From Lentzea tibetensis (GTDB lineage: Bacteria > Actinomycetota > Actinomycetes > Mycobacteriales > Pseudonocardiaceae): DNA of 64,000 nt. The translations under genes were made by a program, and so were the position numbers. Shown one piece after another: positions 16,801-25,351 of the stretch. The notes under the pieces were generated by a model. It saw only the letters and a program-made list of their open reading frames with translations, was not told where the DNA came from and ran no database searches. How positions within the stretch are numbered: the first letter of the stretch is position 1; every line of letters begins with the position of its first letter. The stretch is taken from NCBI RefSeq assembly GCF_007845675.1, contig NZ_VOBR01000022.1, forward strand, positions 62,001-126,000. Direction: 5' to 3'.

Positions 16801-18202
16801 GCTTGGACGCCATCACGTTGACGTTGTCGGTCAGGTCCTTCCACGTGCCGGACACGCCGCGCACGGTCGCCTGGCCGCCCAGCCGTCCCTCGGACCCCAC
16901 CTCGCGGGCCACGCGGGTGACCTCGTCCGCGAACGCGGACAGCTGGTCGACCATCGTGTTGATGGTGTCCTTGAGCTCCAGGATCTCGCCGCGCGCGTCG
17001 ACCCGGATCTTCTGCGTCAGGTCGCCCTTCGCGACCGCGGTCGTCACCTGGGCGATCGACCGCACCTGGTCGGTGAGGTTGTCCGCCATGAAGTTCACCG
17101 ACTCGGTGAGGTCCTTCCAGGTGCCGGACACGCCCTTCACGTCCGCCTGGCCGCCGAGGCGGCCGTCCGTGCCGACCTCGCGGGCGACGCGGGTGACCTC
17201 GTCGGCGAACGAGGAGAGCTGGTCGACCATGATGTTGATGGTGTTCTTCAGTTCGAGGATCTCGCCGCGGGCGTCGACGGTGATCTTCTGGGTCAGGTCG
17301 CCGCGGGCCACGGCCGTCGCGACCTGGGCGATGGAGCGGACCTGCGCGGTCAGGTTGCCGGCCATGAAGTTCACCGACGTCGTGAGGTCGCGCCACGTGC
17401 CCGCGACGCCGGGGACCTGCGCCTGACCACCGAGCGCGCCGTCCGTGCCGACCTCGCGGGCGACGCGGGTGACCTCGTCGGCGAACGAGGAGAGCTGGTC
17501 GACCATCGTGTTGATGGTGTTCTTGAGCTCGAGGATCTCGCCGCGGGCGTCGACGGTGATCTTCTGGGTCAGGTCGCCCTTCGCGACCGCCGTGGTCACC
17601 TGGGCGATGTTGCGGACCTGGTCGGTGAGGTTGCCCGCCATGAAGTTCACCGACGCCGTCAGGTCGCGCCACGTGCCCGCGACGCCCGGCACCTCGGCCT
17701 GGCCGCCGAGCCGTCCCTCGGAACCCACCTCGCGCGCGACACGCGTGACCTCGTCGCCGAACGCCGACAGCTGGTCGACCATCGTGTTGATGGTGATCTT
17801 CAGCTCGAGCATCTCGCCCTTGACGTCCACGGTGATCTTCTGCGAGAGGTCGCCCTTCGCCACCGCCGTCGCGACCTGCGCGATGTCGCGCACCTGGTCG
17901 GTCAGGTTGCCCGCCATGGCGTTCACCGAGTCGGTCAGGTCCTTCCACGTGCCGGACACGCCCGGCACCACGGCCTGACCGCCCAGCTTGCCCTCCGTGC
18001 CGACCTCGCGGGCCACGCGGGTGACCTCGGAGGTGAACCGGGCGAGCTGGTCGACCATGCCGTTGAAGACGGTCGCCATCTCGTCCATCAGCACGTCGTC
18101 GACCTGGGGCAGCCGGGTGCTGAAATCACCGTCGCGGACGGCCTTCAGACCACCCAGCAGCTGCTGGAGCCGGTCAGGAGCCTGTTGAGTTCTCTCCGCC
18201 AT
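13799..18202 (-). CDS. soluble hybrid histidine kinase with eight HAMP units
   Basis: 1467 residues with no membrane span. The N-terminal ~720 residues are tandem HAMP units of ~92 residues (seven copies of the TRxAREVG linker and eight GDxxxxx HAMP starts). A GAF domain follows (~730-880; [19 protein letters not shown]), then a coiled coil rich in Gln/Glu (~890-960). The HisKA box [16 protein letters not shown] holds the phospho-His, and the ATPase has [17 protein letters not shown] and GTGLGLSIS. One degenerate receiver (VVLDISLPG) and one canonical receiver ([20 protein letters not shown]) close the protein. The plan resembles fungal group III (Nik1) osmosensing kinases. Neighbouring kinase and receiver genes suggest a phosphorelay. 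The stimulus is unknown. Confidence 0.93.
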   Translation of the reverse strand: MAERTQQAPDRLQQLLGGLKAVRDGDFSTRLPQVDDVLMDEMATVFNGMVDQLARFTSEVTRVAREVGTEGKLGGQAVVPGVSGTWKDLTDSVNAMAGNLTDQVRDIAQVATAVAKGDLSQKITVDVKGEMLELKITINTMVDQLSAFGDEVTRVAREVGSEGRLGGQAEVPGVAGTWRDLTASVNFMAGNLTDQVRNIAQVTTAVAKGDLTQKITVDARGEILELKNTINTMVDQLSSFADEVTRVAREVGTDGALGGQAQVPGVAGTWRDLTTSVNFMAGNLTAQVRSIAQVATAVARGDLTQKITVDARGEILELKNTINIMVDQLSSFADEVTRVAREVGTDGRLGGQADVKGVSGTWKDLTESVNFMADNLTDQVRSIAQVTTAVAKGDLTQKIRVDARGEILELKDTINTMVDQLSAFADEVTRVAREVGSEGRLGGQATVRGVSGTWKDLTDNVNVMASKLTSQVRSIAQVATAVAKGDLSQKIDVEAKGEVAALAQTINTMVDTLSAFADEVTRMAREVGTEGILGGQARVPNVAGTWKDLTDNVNSMAHNLTSQVRSIAQVTTAVAQGDLTKKIDVDARGEILELKTTINTMVDQLSAFAAEVTRVAREVGSEGRLGGQAEVEGVSGTWKRLTENVNGLAGNLTRQVRAIAEVTSAVATGDLTRSISVEAQGEVAELKDNINAMVQSLRETTLANQEQAWLNTNLARISGLMQGHRDLGAVACLIMNELAPLVGAQHGTFFLTEDRKLGLIASYGHQEDGSVPREFELGQSLVGQVALTKKPIVVEQTPPDYVKISSSIGSSTPVNLIVLSIPFEDQVLGVIELASFSRFTPVQRDFLEQLMETIGVNVNTIIANSRNDALLDESQRLAGELGARSDELQSQQAELRRSNAELEEKAELLAQQNRDIEVKNFEIEQARQEIEERARQLALASKYKSEFLANMSHELRTPLTSLLILAGVLAQNPSRNLTPKQVEFANVIHSAGTDLLQLINDILDLSKVEAGKMDIHPEPFPLGQLLDYVQTTFRPLTAEKELEFDVTVAPNVPDELLTDQQRLRQVLRNLLSNAVKFTEAGRVGLRVSLNDSTLVFSVSDTGIGIAEENLHSIFGAFQQADGTTSRKYGGTGLGLSISREVAYLLGGEIRAESALGGGSTFSLHIPIAHFGQPERRTGDAPRRVFPEDSSPAGQRVLVLEAPDNGLLTMLTRGVAADLAETHGHVGVTTVTNPDEALEVLSARPHQCVVLDISLPGATALTFLKRLTESGLELPVLAHATLKLSAAQDRLLQAHVRNRPIELLTSLDEMREQITLHLSANDLILPLVPSTQDTQSVEITSFTELQGRKVLLIDDDTRNVFAMAGMLELNGLVVTHAPNGRKGIDELLAAPDIELILMDVMMPEMDGYATTAAIREMPRFADLPIITVTAKAMEGDREKSLASGASDYVTKPVDTTELLSCIARWLRR
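16172..18130 (-). repeat. tandem ~276-bp repeats coding HAMP units
   Basis: The HAMP part of the kinase gene is made of about seven tandem DNA units of ~276 bp, in frame and highly similar to each other. They include near-identical stretches coding [11 protein letters not shown] and [19 protein letters not shown]. Such similarity allows unit gain or loss by recombination; the boundaries given are approximate. Confidence 0.85.
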
Positions 18203-18221
18203 GAGACCGTTCTCCTCGAGA

Positions 18222-19244
18222 TCAACCGCTGGGTATCCAGAACTCGACCGTCGTGCCGTCCAGTTCCGTGCTGCTCAGCGTGAGCCTGCCCCCGACCGCT
18301 TCCGCGCGCTCGCGCATGTCGACCAGCCCCAGGTGGCCCGGCCTGCCGGCGCTGACGAACGCGTCGTCCATGCCGATGCCGTTGTCCGACACGCACACCA
18401 GCACCCCGCCGTCCACAGCGGACAGGTCGACGTGCACCACGCTCGCCTGCGCGTGCTTGTAGACGTTCGCGAGCGCCTCCTGGACGATCCGGAAGATCGC
18501 CACGGCCGCGTCGTCGGACGGGCTGATGTCGTCGGACCGGACCACCGGCGCGATCGTCGATCCCGCGAACGCGTACTCGGCGTGGTCGCGGATCGCGGGG
18601 ATGAGTCCCTGCCGGTCCAGCCGGGGCGGCCGCAGGCGGAACACGAGTCCGCGCAGCCTGCCGATGGCCTCCTGGAGCGTCTCGTTCAGCGCGTCCGCTT
18701 TGTACCTCTGCTCGGGCGGCACCACGGGGGTCAGCATCTGCAGCCGCATCCCGATCGCCACCATGGACTGGATCGTGTCGTCGTGCAGGTCCCACGAGAT
18801 GCGCTGCCGCTCGGTCTCCTGCGCGTCCGCGATCCGCACGAGCAGCCTGCGCCGCTCGTCGAGCGCGAGGCTCAGATCCTGGGTGATCTTGCCGAACCCG
18901 CGCAGCACGCCGTCGTCGTCGTGCAGCGCGGTGATCGTCGCGCGCGCCCAGAAACGGGAGCCGTCGCGGCGGACCCGCCAGCCCTCGTCCTCGGCGTGAC
19001 CGCGCTCGGCGGCGATCCTCAGGTGCCGGTCCGGTGCGCCGTCCGCGATCCGCTCCGGCGGGTAGAACACCGAGAAGTGCCTGCCGACGATCTCGGCCGC
19101 CGAGTAGCCCTTGATCTGCTCAGCGCCCTGGTTCCACGTCGTGACCAGGCCTTCCGGCGACAGGGCGTAGATGGCGTACTCGTGCACCGACTGGACCATG
19201 AGGCGAAAGAGGGCCTCTTCGTACGGGGTGTCCGGTGTGCTCAT
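18222..19244 (-). CDS. PAS-domain sensor histidine kinase (NarL/DesK type)
   Basis: 340 residues from the ATG at 19244. A PAS domain (~10-130) has YAIYALSPEGLVTTWNQGAE, then GRHFSVFYPPE and WRVRRDGSRFWARATI. A HisKA_3 dimerisation box follows (ERQRISWDLHDDTIQSMVAIG, split here around the phospho-His of LHDD). The HATPase has VQEALANVYKHAQA and VSDNGIGMDD. No membrane span is visible, so it is cytoplasmic and its PAS domain may bind a small ligand or cofactor. It lies 10 nt after a receiver gene in the same direction and 19 nt before the eight-HAMP kinase gene, probably as one operon. Confidence 0.9.
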   Translation of the reverse strand: MSTPDTPYEEALFRLMVQSVHEYAIYALSPEGLVTTWNQGAEQIKGYSAAEIVGRHFSVFYPPERIADGAPDRHLRIAAERGHAEDEGWRVRRDGSRFWARATITALHDDDGVLRGFGKITQDLSLALDERRRLLVRIADAQETERQRISWDLHDDTIQSMVAIGMRLQMLTPVVPPEQRYKADALNETLQEAIGRLRGLVFRLRPPRLDRQGLIPAIRDHAEYAFAGSTIAPVVRSDDISPSDDAAVAIFRIVQEALANVYKHAQASVVHVDLSAVDGGVLVCVSDNGIGMDDAFVSAGRPGHLGLVDMRERAEAVGGRLTLSSTELDGTTVEFWIPSG

Positions 19245-19254
19245 GGAAGGGTGG

Positions 19255-19632
19255 TCATTCCGGTGAGGCGACGCGGAGGATCGCGGTCACGAGCTCGTCG
19301 AGGTTGTTGGACTTGAGCACGAGACCGTCGCCGCCCTCGGCGTCGATCCGCGCGACGGTGTCGTGGTCGGCGCTCGCGGTGGTGACCAGCACGGCGACGC
19401 CCGGCGCCGCGGCCTTGATCGACCTGATCGCGCCGATGCCGTCGCCGTCGGGCAGCCTGCGGTCGAGCACGACGACGTCCGGGTGCAGGCGCTTGACGAC
19501 GACGCGCGCCTCCTCGATGGAGCGGGCGCGCGTCACCACATCAGCCTCGGGGACGTCCTCGAACCACGCCTGGACGGCCTCGGCGAGCAGGTCGTGGTCC
19601 TCCACGAGAACCACCCGGACGGCAGCGTTCAC
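19255..19632 (-). CDS. single-domain response regulator
   Basis: 125 residues if it starts at the GTG at 19632, with GAGGGG about 9 nt before. It is a lone receiver: acidic pair in VVLVEDHDLLAEAV, phospho-acceptor in VVVLDRRLPDGDG, Thr switch at VLVTTASAD and Lys at LVLKSNN. No output domain follows. It is first in a three-gene minus-strand unit with two kinases. A much longer upstream frame exists, but it lacks receiver features and overlaps the divergent small gene. Confidence 0.8.
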   Translation of the reverse strand: MNAAVRVVLVEDHDLLAEAVQAWFEDVPEADVVTRARSIEEARVVVKRLHPDVVVLDRRLPDGDGIGAIRSIKAAAPGVAVLVTTASADHDTVARIDAEGGDGLVLKSNNLDELVTAILRVASPE

Positions 19633-19798
19633 TTCCAGCCCCCTCGGACGGCGGGTGGCGGAGTCGGCACTCAGTGTGCCACGTGAGAGCGTTGCAGACC
19701 CCTGCGCCAACCGGTTGGACCTTCCACGCCCGGTGCGCATGTTTCGTACCATTGAGGGACGGCCCGAATCGCGCGGGCGCGCGAGAGGAGGTCGCGAC

Positions 19799-19996
19799 AT
19801 GGCGGAACCGTACGTCGTCCGGTACGTCGGCGGTCCTCTCGACGGCAGGGTGGACTCACTGCCCTCACCACCGGAGGACCCGAAGTCCACGATCACGCAC
19901 GTGCATTTGCACGGCGGTCCCAAGATCGTGCACCACTACGACCTCTCCTACGCGGTCGAATACGGATGCGAATACCGCTTGCGTTCAGAGGACTGA
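19799..19996 (+). CDS. 65-residue protein, unknown function
   Basis: Starts at the ATG at 19799 after GAGAGGAGG. It reads MAEPYVVRYVGGPLDGRVD, then THVHLHGGPKIVHHYDLSY and ends YRLRSED. It is rich in His and aromatic residues, with no signal peptide or membrane span. I recognise only a general resemblance to small conserved actinobacterial proteins with a 'GGPLDG' start. It is divergent from the receiver gene at 19632, with a ~165-nt shared upstream region. The ribosome site is strong, so a real gene is likely. Confidence 0.7.
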   Translation: MAEPYVVRYVGGPLDGRVDSLPSPPEDPKSTITHVHLHGGPKIVHHYDLSYAVEYGCEYRLRSED

Positions 19997-20056
19997 GCAC
20001 GGCTCGGTTTCGAAACTCACCGTGGACAGTTGGCAACACGCCGTTTACCGTTCTCA

Positions 20057-20074
20057 TGTGAGAGCGCTCTCACA
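20057..20074. promoter_or_regulatory. 18-bp perfect palindrome, LacI/CebR-type operator
   Basis: TGTGAGAGCGCTCTCACA is a perfect palindrome 33 nt before the GH81 start. Its core TGAGAGCGCTCTCA closely resembles the CebR box (TGGGAGCGCTCCCA), which represses cellulose-use genes in actinomycetes and opens on cello-oligosaccharides. It should bind a LacI-family sugar repressor encoded outside this window. Confidence 0.8.
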
Positions 20075-20106
20075 CCGTTGTGGGAGCGTATCCACTGGAG
20101 GCTTCC

Positions 20107-22869
20107 GTGCGGTTTCCCCGTCCCCGGTTCACGGCATTCGTCGCCGCCGTCGCCGCTGCCGCCGCGATTCCGCTCGTGCTACCCGCCTCCGCGGGTGCCG
20201 TGGTGGTCGGCTCGGGCAGCTACGCCACCACCAGACCGGCGGGCACGGTCGGCCCCTCGAACAACGTCGGCCAGCCGGTCACGCCCAAGCTGACCGCGCG
20301 CGCGGCCGCGTCCGGCCGGGCCGTGCCCACCAACGACTGGTGGTCGTCGCTCGTCTGGCAGCGCTACCCGGCGAACACCCACTCCGAGAACATGTACCCC
20401 AACCCGTTCACCGCGCACGCCGCGGCGCAGGGGCTCGGGGTCGGCTACACCACGGCGCCGACGGTCACCGGCGACGGCCGGATGTACGAGATGCTGCACC
20501 GCGACGAGCTGTTCATCGGCATCAGCGGGCTGAACGCGCCGCGCACCGAGGTCGACAACTGGTCGGACTGGACGGTGACTCCACAGTGGAGCGACGGTGC
20601 GCGGACGTTGCGCACCACCATCGGCCACGGCCTGCCGTTCATCTACGCCGAGGCGACCGGTGGTCCGGCGCGGGTCGGCTTCAACGCACCCACCACGGTG
20701 TGGCACAACGCCCCCGGCGTGCTCGGCGTGACCGTCAACGGCCACGAGTACGCGATCTTCTCGCCGAGCGCGTGGTCGCTCGTGGGCACCGCGGAGGCCA
20801 CGTCGAACGCGGCGTTCTTCTCCGTCGCGGTGCTGCCGTCGCGTGACGCGCTGCCGCTCTTCCAGAAGTACGCGTTCTCGTTCGTCACCGACACCAAGGT
20901 CGCCTGGTCCTACGACTCGGCCGCCGCGCGGATGACCGCCACCTACACGGCCACGACGGTCGCGCGGCAGGGCACGCAGACCGGCACGCTCCAGGCGCTG
21001 TACCGGCACCAGTGGCTGAACTCGACCGACGCGACGACCGCGTACCGCTACACCTCGGCCCGCGGCGAGATGCGGCTGCGCGAGGGCGCGACCTTCACCA
21101 CCCGCAGCACGTTCAACGGCGTCCTGCCCGCCCTACCCCTGTCGCCGGGCGCCGACGCCAACCGTTTGCGGGCGGGGATCGACCAGGTGCTCGCCGAGGC
21201 GGACCCGTTCAAGGGCGCCGCGGACACGTACTGGACCGGCAAGGCGTTGTGGCGACTGGCCGCGCTCGCCCGCGTCGCCAACCAGATCGGCTACACGGGT
21301 GCGCGCGACCGGCTGATCACGCTGGTGCGCGACCGGCTCACCGACTGGCTCACCGCCGCCGACGGCGAGAACGGGCGGATGTTCGCCTACGACTCCACCT
21401 GGGACACGCTGATCGGCTACCCCGCCTCGTACGGCTCGGACGCCGAGCTCAACGACCACCACTTCCACTACGGCTACTACGTCCTGGCCGCGTCGGTGGT
21501 CGCGCAGCACGACGCCGCGTGGGCGTCCGACGCGCGCTTCGGCGGCATGGTCAAGCTGCTCGCCAAGGACGGCAACAACTACGACCGCGGCGAGACGCGG
21601 TTCCCGTTCCTGCGCATGTTCGACGCGTACGCCGGTCAGGGCTGGGCCTCCGGGCACTCGGGCTTCGCGCACGGCAACAACGAGGAGTCCTCGTCCGAGG
21701 GCATGATGTTCGCGACCGCGGCCGTCCTGTTCGGCGAGGCGGTCGGCGACAACTCGTTGCGCGACGCGGGCATCTACCTCTACACGACCCAGCAGGCCGC
21801 GATCGGCCAGTACTGGTTCGACAAGGACAACGCCGTCTTCCCGCCCGCCTTCCAGCACGACACGGTCGGCATCGTCTGGGGCGCGGGCGCCACGTACGGC
21901 ACCTGGTGGACCGCCAACCCCGAGGAGATCCACGGCATCAACATGCTGCCGATCACCGGCGGCTCGCTCTACCACGCGGCGTGGAAGGCCGACATCACCC
22001 AGAACATCACCGAGCTCCGCGCCAACAACGGCGGGACCGAGCAGGAGTGGGCCGACGTCATCTGGTCGTTCCTCGGACTCGCCGACCCCGCGCAGGCGCT
22101 CAGCCGCTACGGCGCGGGCGTCGAACCCGAGTGGGGCGACTCGCGGGCGCACACCTACCACTGGCTCACCTCGCTCGACCGGTTCGGCACCCCGGACACG
22201 ACCGTCACAGCCGACGTGCCGACGCACGCCGTGCTGACGAAGAACGGCGCGCGCACCTACGTCGCCTACAACGCCCGGCCCGCCGCGGTCACCGTGCGGT
22301 TCTCCGACGGGCAGACGTTGTCCGTGCCCGCGTCCTCGACGGCGTGGCGCGGTGCGGCGGGCACGGGCGTCGACTCCGGGACCGGGGGAACGCCGCCGAC
22401 GACCACCACCACTACAACGACCACCACGACGACCACGACTCCGCCGACGACCACGACCACCACCTCACCGCCGGGCGGCCGCAACGCCTTCGCCGCCATC
22501 GAGGCCGAGTCGTTCGACCAGCAGAACGGTGTGACGAAGCAGGGCACGTACATCGCGTCGATCGCCAACGGCGACTGGGCGTTGTTCCGCGGCGTGAACT
22601 TCGGTTCGGCGACGGCGCGGCAGTTCAGCGCACGGATCGCCAGCGGCGCGGCCGGCGGGGTGAGCGGCCTGGTCGAGGTCAGGACCGGCAGTCCGACCGG
22701 GCAGGTGCTCGGGTCGTTCGCCCTGGCCAACACCGGCGGCTGGGAGGCATGGCGCACCGTGCCCGGCAACGTCTCCGCGCTCACCGGCACCCAGGACGTC
22801 TACCTCACCTTCACCAGTGGCCAACCGGCCGACTTCGTCACCGTCGACTGGTTCACGTTCGGGCAGTAG
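20107..22869 (+). CDS. secreted GH81 endo-beta-1,3-glucanase with C-terminal CBM6-like domain
   Basis: Cuts beta-1,3-glucan (fungal wall, laminarin) outside the cell. The GTG at 20107 follows TGGAGG. The signal peptide is FTAFVAAVAAAAAIPLVL with an Ala-rich cleavage site near residue 35. The GH81 domain (~45-735) has TNDWWSSLVWQR, NDHHFHYGYYVLAA, the catalytic-region motif HGNNEESSSEGMMFA, and EIHGINMLPITGGSLYH. A Thr-Pro linker of ~30 residues (22398-22470) leads to a ~130-residue beta-sandwich that looks like CBM6 (AFAAIEAESFDQQNGV, DWALFRGVNFG, VDWFTFG). It probably shares a transcript with the DUF1996 gene 33 nt downstream. A LacI-type operator overlaps the promoter. Confidence 0.92.
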   Translation: MRFPRPRFTAFVAAVAAAAAIPLVLPASAGAVVVGSGSYATTRPAGTVGPSNNVGQPVTPKLTARAAASGRAVPTNDWWSSLVWQRYPANTHSENMYPNPFTAHAAAQGLGVGYTTAPTVTGDGRMYEMLHRDELFIGISGLNAPRTEVDNWSDWTVTPQWSDGARTLRTTIGHGLPFIYAEATGGPARVGFNAPTTVWHNAPGVLGVTVNGHEYAIFSPSAWSLVGTAEATSNAAFFSVAVLPSRDALPLFQKYAFSFVTDTKVAWSYDSAAARMTATYTATTVARQGTQTGTLQALYRHQWLNSTDATTAYRYTSARGEMRLREGATFTTRSTFNGVLPALPLSPGADANRLRAGIDQVLAEADPFKGAADTYWTGKALWRLAALARVANQIGYTGARDRLITLVRDRLTDWLTAADGENGRMFAYDSTWDTLIGYPASYGSDAELNDHHFHYGYYVLAASVVAQHDAAWASDARFGGMVKLLAKDGNNYDRGETRFPFLRMFDAYAGQGWASGHSGFAHGNNEESSSEGMMFATAAVLFGEAVGDNSLRDAGIYLYTTQQAAIGQYWFDKDNAVFPPAFQHDTVGIVWGAGATYGTWWTANPEEIHGINMLPITGGSLYHAAWKADITQNITELRANNGGTEQEWADVIWSFLGLADPAQALSRYGAGVEPEWGDSRAHTYHWLTSLDRFGTPDTTVTADVPTHAVLTKNGARTYVAYNARPAAVTVRFSDGQTLSVPASSTAWRGAAGTGVDSGTGGTPPTTTTTTTTTTTTTTPPTTTTTTSPPGGRNAFAAIEAESFDQQNGVTKQGTYIASIANGDWALFRGVNFGSATARQFSARIASGAAGGVSGLVEVRTGSPTGQVLGSFALANTGGWEAWRTVPGNVSALTGTQDVYLTFTSGQPADFVTVDWFTFGQ

Positions 22870-22902
22870 TCCGCCGCTCGCGACAGCATGAGAGGAGATC
22901 CA

Positions 22903-23844
22903 ATGCACGTGAAGGTACGCGCAACGATCGGTGCGGCGGCGGTGGCCGCGGCGGTCGCCGTGACCGGACTGATCATCTCGTACGAGCCGGTCAACGCGTC
23001 GAAGGTGTCCCACGCGGGACACGGGTTCGCCTACAGCCCGGAACAGGCGAAGGCGATCGTGGAACAGCAGCAGATCGGGATCTCGGCCTACGGGTCCGAG
23101 TTCCGGGTGACCTGCGCGGCCAGCCACCGCAGGCAGGACGACCCGATCGTCTTCCAGAACCAGGCGGGCGTGTCGCACATGCACGAGTTCTTCGGCAACC
23201 GCAGCACGAACGCGAACTCGACGCTGACGTCGCTGAAGGCGGCCACGACCAACTGCAACCCGGTGTCCGACAAGTCCGCGTACTGGGTGCCCACCCTGTA
23301 CAAGAACGGCCAGGCCATCGCGCCGGACTCGGTGACGATGTACTACCAGGGCATCCAGCCGCAGAACGCCACGGCGTTCCCGCAGGGCCTGCGGTACGTG
23401 GTCGGCAACTCCAAGGCGACGAGCCCGAACGACAACCCGGCCGCGCGGTGGTCCTGCACCACGCAGTCGCCGTCCGACCGGAACTTCCTGAACTGCCCGC
23501 CCGGCACCAAGGTGGAGACCTACCTGGACTTCCCGACGTGCTGGAACGGCAGGGACCTCGACTCGGCCAACCACCGCGACCACATGGCGTTCGCGCTGGG
23601 GCAGACCTGCCCGAGCACGCACCCCGTGGTCATGCCGAGGCTCGAGTTCCTGCTCACCTACCCGGTCAACGGAACCGGTCTCTCGCTCGGCGGGACGATC
23701 AACGGCGTCAACGTGACGTCCGCACCCGGCTACACGTTCCACGGTGACTTCATGAACGCGTGGGACCAGGCCGAGCTGCAGCGTCGAGTGACGAACTGCC
23801 TCAACACCGGCCGCAAGTGCGGCACGGACGGCAACCCGGTCTAG
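22903..23844 (+). CDS. secreted DUF1996 protein
   Basis: 313 residues from the ATG at 22903, after AGAGGAG. The signal peptide is RATIGAAAVAAAVAVTGLI. The mature part has the DUF1996 pattern: PIVFQNQAGVSHMHEFFGN, YWVPTLY, YYQGIQP, CWNGRDLDSANHRDHMAF and FHGDFMNAWD. Six cysteines suggest disulfides. His residues in SHMHEFFG and NHRDHM look like a metal site. Relatives are common in fungi and actinomycetes, with no established reaction. Its place next to a fungal-wall glucanase suggests a role in polysaccharide attack, which is inference. Confidence 0.88.
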   Translation: MHVKVRATIGAAAVAAAVAVTGLIISYEPVNASKVSHAGHGFAYSPEQAKAIVEQQQIGISAYGSEFRVTCAASHRRQDDPIVFQNQAGVSHMHEFFGNRSTNANSTLTSLKAATTNCNPVSDKSAYWVPTLYKNGQAIAPDSVTMYYQGIQPQNATAFPQGLRYVVGNSKATSPNDNPAARWSCTTQSPSDRNFLNCPPGTKVETYLDFPTCWNGRDLDSANHRDHMAFALGQTCPSTHPVVMPRLEFLLTYPVNGTGLSLGGTINGVNVTSAPGYTFHGDFMNAWDQAELQRRVTNCLNTGRKCGTDGNPV

Positions 23845-23920
23845 TTCGTTCCACCTCGGTTCGTTACACCGCCGTCCATTCCGGACTACCCGGGGTGGAC
23901 GGCGGTGGCATGATTCCACG

Positions 23921-24499
23921 ATGCACCGGATTCTGCTGGCGGTCGTGATCGCGGCGGTGGCGTTGTCCGCCGTGCGGCCGCACAGCTGGTTCACCTGGCT
24001 GCTGGAGGTCGCACCGATCCTCGTCGGCGTGCCGCTGCTCGTGCTGACGCACCGGCGATTCCGGTTGTCCACACTCGTGTACCTGCTGCTGACGTTCCAC
24101 GCGCTGGTGCTCGCGCTCGGCGCGCACTACACCTACGCGCAGGTGCCGATCGGGTTCTGGGGCGACCTCGACCGCAACTGGTACGACCGCTTCGCCCACT
24201 TCGTGCAGGGCTTCGTACCCGCGGTGCTGGCGCGTGAGATCCTGTTGCGCCGCACGCCGCTGCGGCCCGGCGGCTGGACGTTCACGTTGGTCACCGCGGT
24301 GTGCCTCGCGTTCAGCGCTGTCTACGAGTTGATCGAGTGGCTCGGAGCCGTGCTCGCGGGGGAGGCGGCGACGGATTTCCTGGGCACGCAAGGGGATGTG
24401 TGGGACACCCAGTGGGACATGTTCCTCGCGTTGTGCGGTGCGCTGGCCGCCCAGTTGATCTTGTCGCGGAGGCATGACCGAGAATTGTCGGTGCTGTAG
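23921..24499 (+). CDS. DUF2238 / YjdF-like membrane protein
   Basis: 192 residues from the ATG at 23921. Five or six membrane spans are visible: ILLAVVIAAVALSAV, EVAPILVGVPLLVL, LVYLLLTFHALVLALG, HFVQGFVPAVLAREILL, FTLVTAVCLAFSAVYELIEW and MFLALCGALAAQLIL. The family motif WYDRFAHFVQGF and the YELIEW/QGDVWDTQWDM charged residues match DUF2238 (YjdF). Function is unknown. It follows the DUF1996 gene by 76 nt and may be transcribed separately. Confidence 0.82.
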   Translation: MHRILLAVVIAAVALSAVRPHSWFTWLLEVAPILVGVPLLVLTHRRFRLSTLVYLLLTFHALVLALGAHYTYAQVPIGFWGDLDRNWYDRFAHFVQGFVPAVLAREILLRRTPLRPGGWTFTLVTAVCLAFSAVYELIEWLGAVLAGEAATDFLGTQGDVWDTQWDMFLALCGALAAQLILSRRHDRELSVL

Positions 24500-24548
24500 T
24501 GCAAGCTGAACCTCGTCGCGTACTGATTTGGCTTGGAGGGGTGTGGAC

Positions 24549-25232
24549 ATGGCGAAGAGGAGCGGGTTGTCGGCGGAGGACGTCGACGGCCTGCGTGCCC
24601 AGCTCGCGGAGGGCGGGCACCCCCTCGTGTGGTTCACCGCCGCCGCGGTGGGCATGGAGGCGGGCAAGTCGGCGAAGGTGCTGGCGTTCACCGAGCCGGA
24701 GGAGGGCGACTTCATCCAGGTGCGGCCGACCGGGTCGAAGGACGAGATCTCCTTCTCACCGGCCGAGCTGACGTGCGAGAAGCCGCCGCCGCGCAGGAAG
24801 GCACCCGTGGCGAAACCGGCGCCGGAGCCGAAACCGCAGGAGACTGTCGTCGAGTATCCCTACGTCCCGGAGGTTCCGGTGAAGACCGAGCCGAAGCCGA
24901 AACCCGTCGCACCCAAGGCGGAACCGCCCGCGCCGCCCGCGCGGCCCGCCAGGAAGCCGGCTTCGAAGGCACCGGACGTGACCGTGACGCTGGTGTCGAC
25001 GGCGGAGGGGGAGTGGACCGTCGAGGTGTTGCAGGGCACCAGGAAGACGGTGCGCCCGGTGTCCGTCGCGCCGGCCGCGGTGGCGCAGGCGGCGAAGCTG
25101 ATCCACCCCGAGGTGTCCGAGATCGTCGAGGGCGTGCTGAGCGCCGCTCGGGCGCAGCAGTTGGCGCGGGTGGAGCAGTTGCGCGCGGAGCTGGAGGCCG
25201 CGCAGAAGGCTCTGGACGACCTCGGGGCGTAG
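24549..25232 (+). CDS. DUF6319-like protein with Pro/Lys-rich linker
   Basis: 227 residues from the ATG at 24549 after GGAGGGG. The N-terminal ~80 residues form a small domain (LRAQLAEGGHPLVWFTAAAV, then FIQVRPTGSKDEISFSPAEL). An ~80-residue linker is rich in Pro, Lys and Ala. The C-terminal ~75 residues (VTVTLVSTAEGEWTVEVLQG, then KLIHPEVSEIVEGVLSAARA) end in a helix with coiled-coil potential. There is no signal peptide or membrane span. I believe it belongs to DUF6319, but that assignment is from memory. Role unknown. Confidence 0.65.
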   Translation: MAKRSGLSAEDVDGLRAQLAEGGHPLVWFTAAAVGMEAGKSAKVLAFTEPEEGDFIQVRPTGSKDEISFSPAELTCEKPPPRRKAPVAKPAPEPKPQETVVEYPYVPEVPVKTEPKPKPVAPKAEPPAPPARPARKPASKAPDVTVTLVSTAEGEWTVEVLQGTRKTVRPVSVAPAAVAQAAKLIHPEVSEIVEGVLSAARAQQLARVEQLRAELEAAQKALDDLGA

Positions 25233-25295
25233 TGCTCGGAGCCGAACGGCGCATTCGTATTTCCTATGTATCACAACGGTTTCCGCTCAATCTGA

Positions 25296-25327
25296 GAGGT
25301 GTGGGGCACCCGAATGCCCCACACCTC
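25296..25327. terminator. 13-bp stem-loop
   Basis: GAGGTGTGGGGCA (25296-25308) pairs perfectly with TGCCCCACACCTC (25315-25327) around a 6-nt loop. It lies 64 nt after the DUF6319-like stop and 24 nt before the next start. No U-tract follows. It may be an actinomycete terminator for the upstream gene or a leader structure of the next gene. Confidence 0.5.
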
Positions 25328-25351
25328 GTTGATCGGATTGAGGGGGATTGG

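Noticed and set aside
14321-18283. 1320-codon open frame on the plus strand opposite the hybrid kinase
   Set aside because: It is a GC-rich antisense shadow of the HAMP repeats. It is Arg/His/Asp/Leu-biased with no recognisable domain, while the opposite strand encodes a full kinase.
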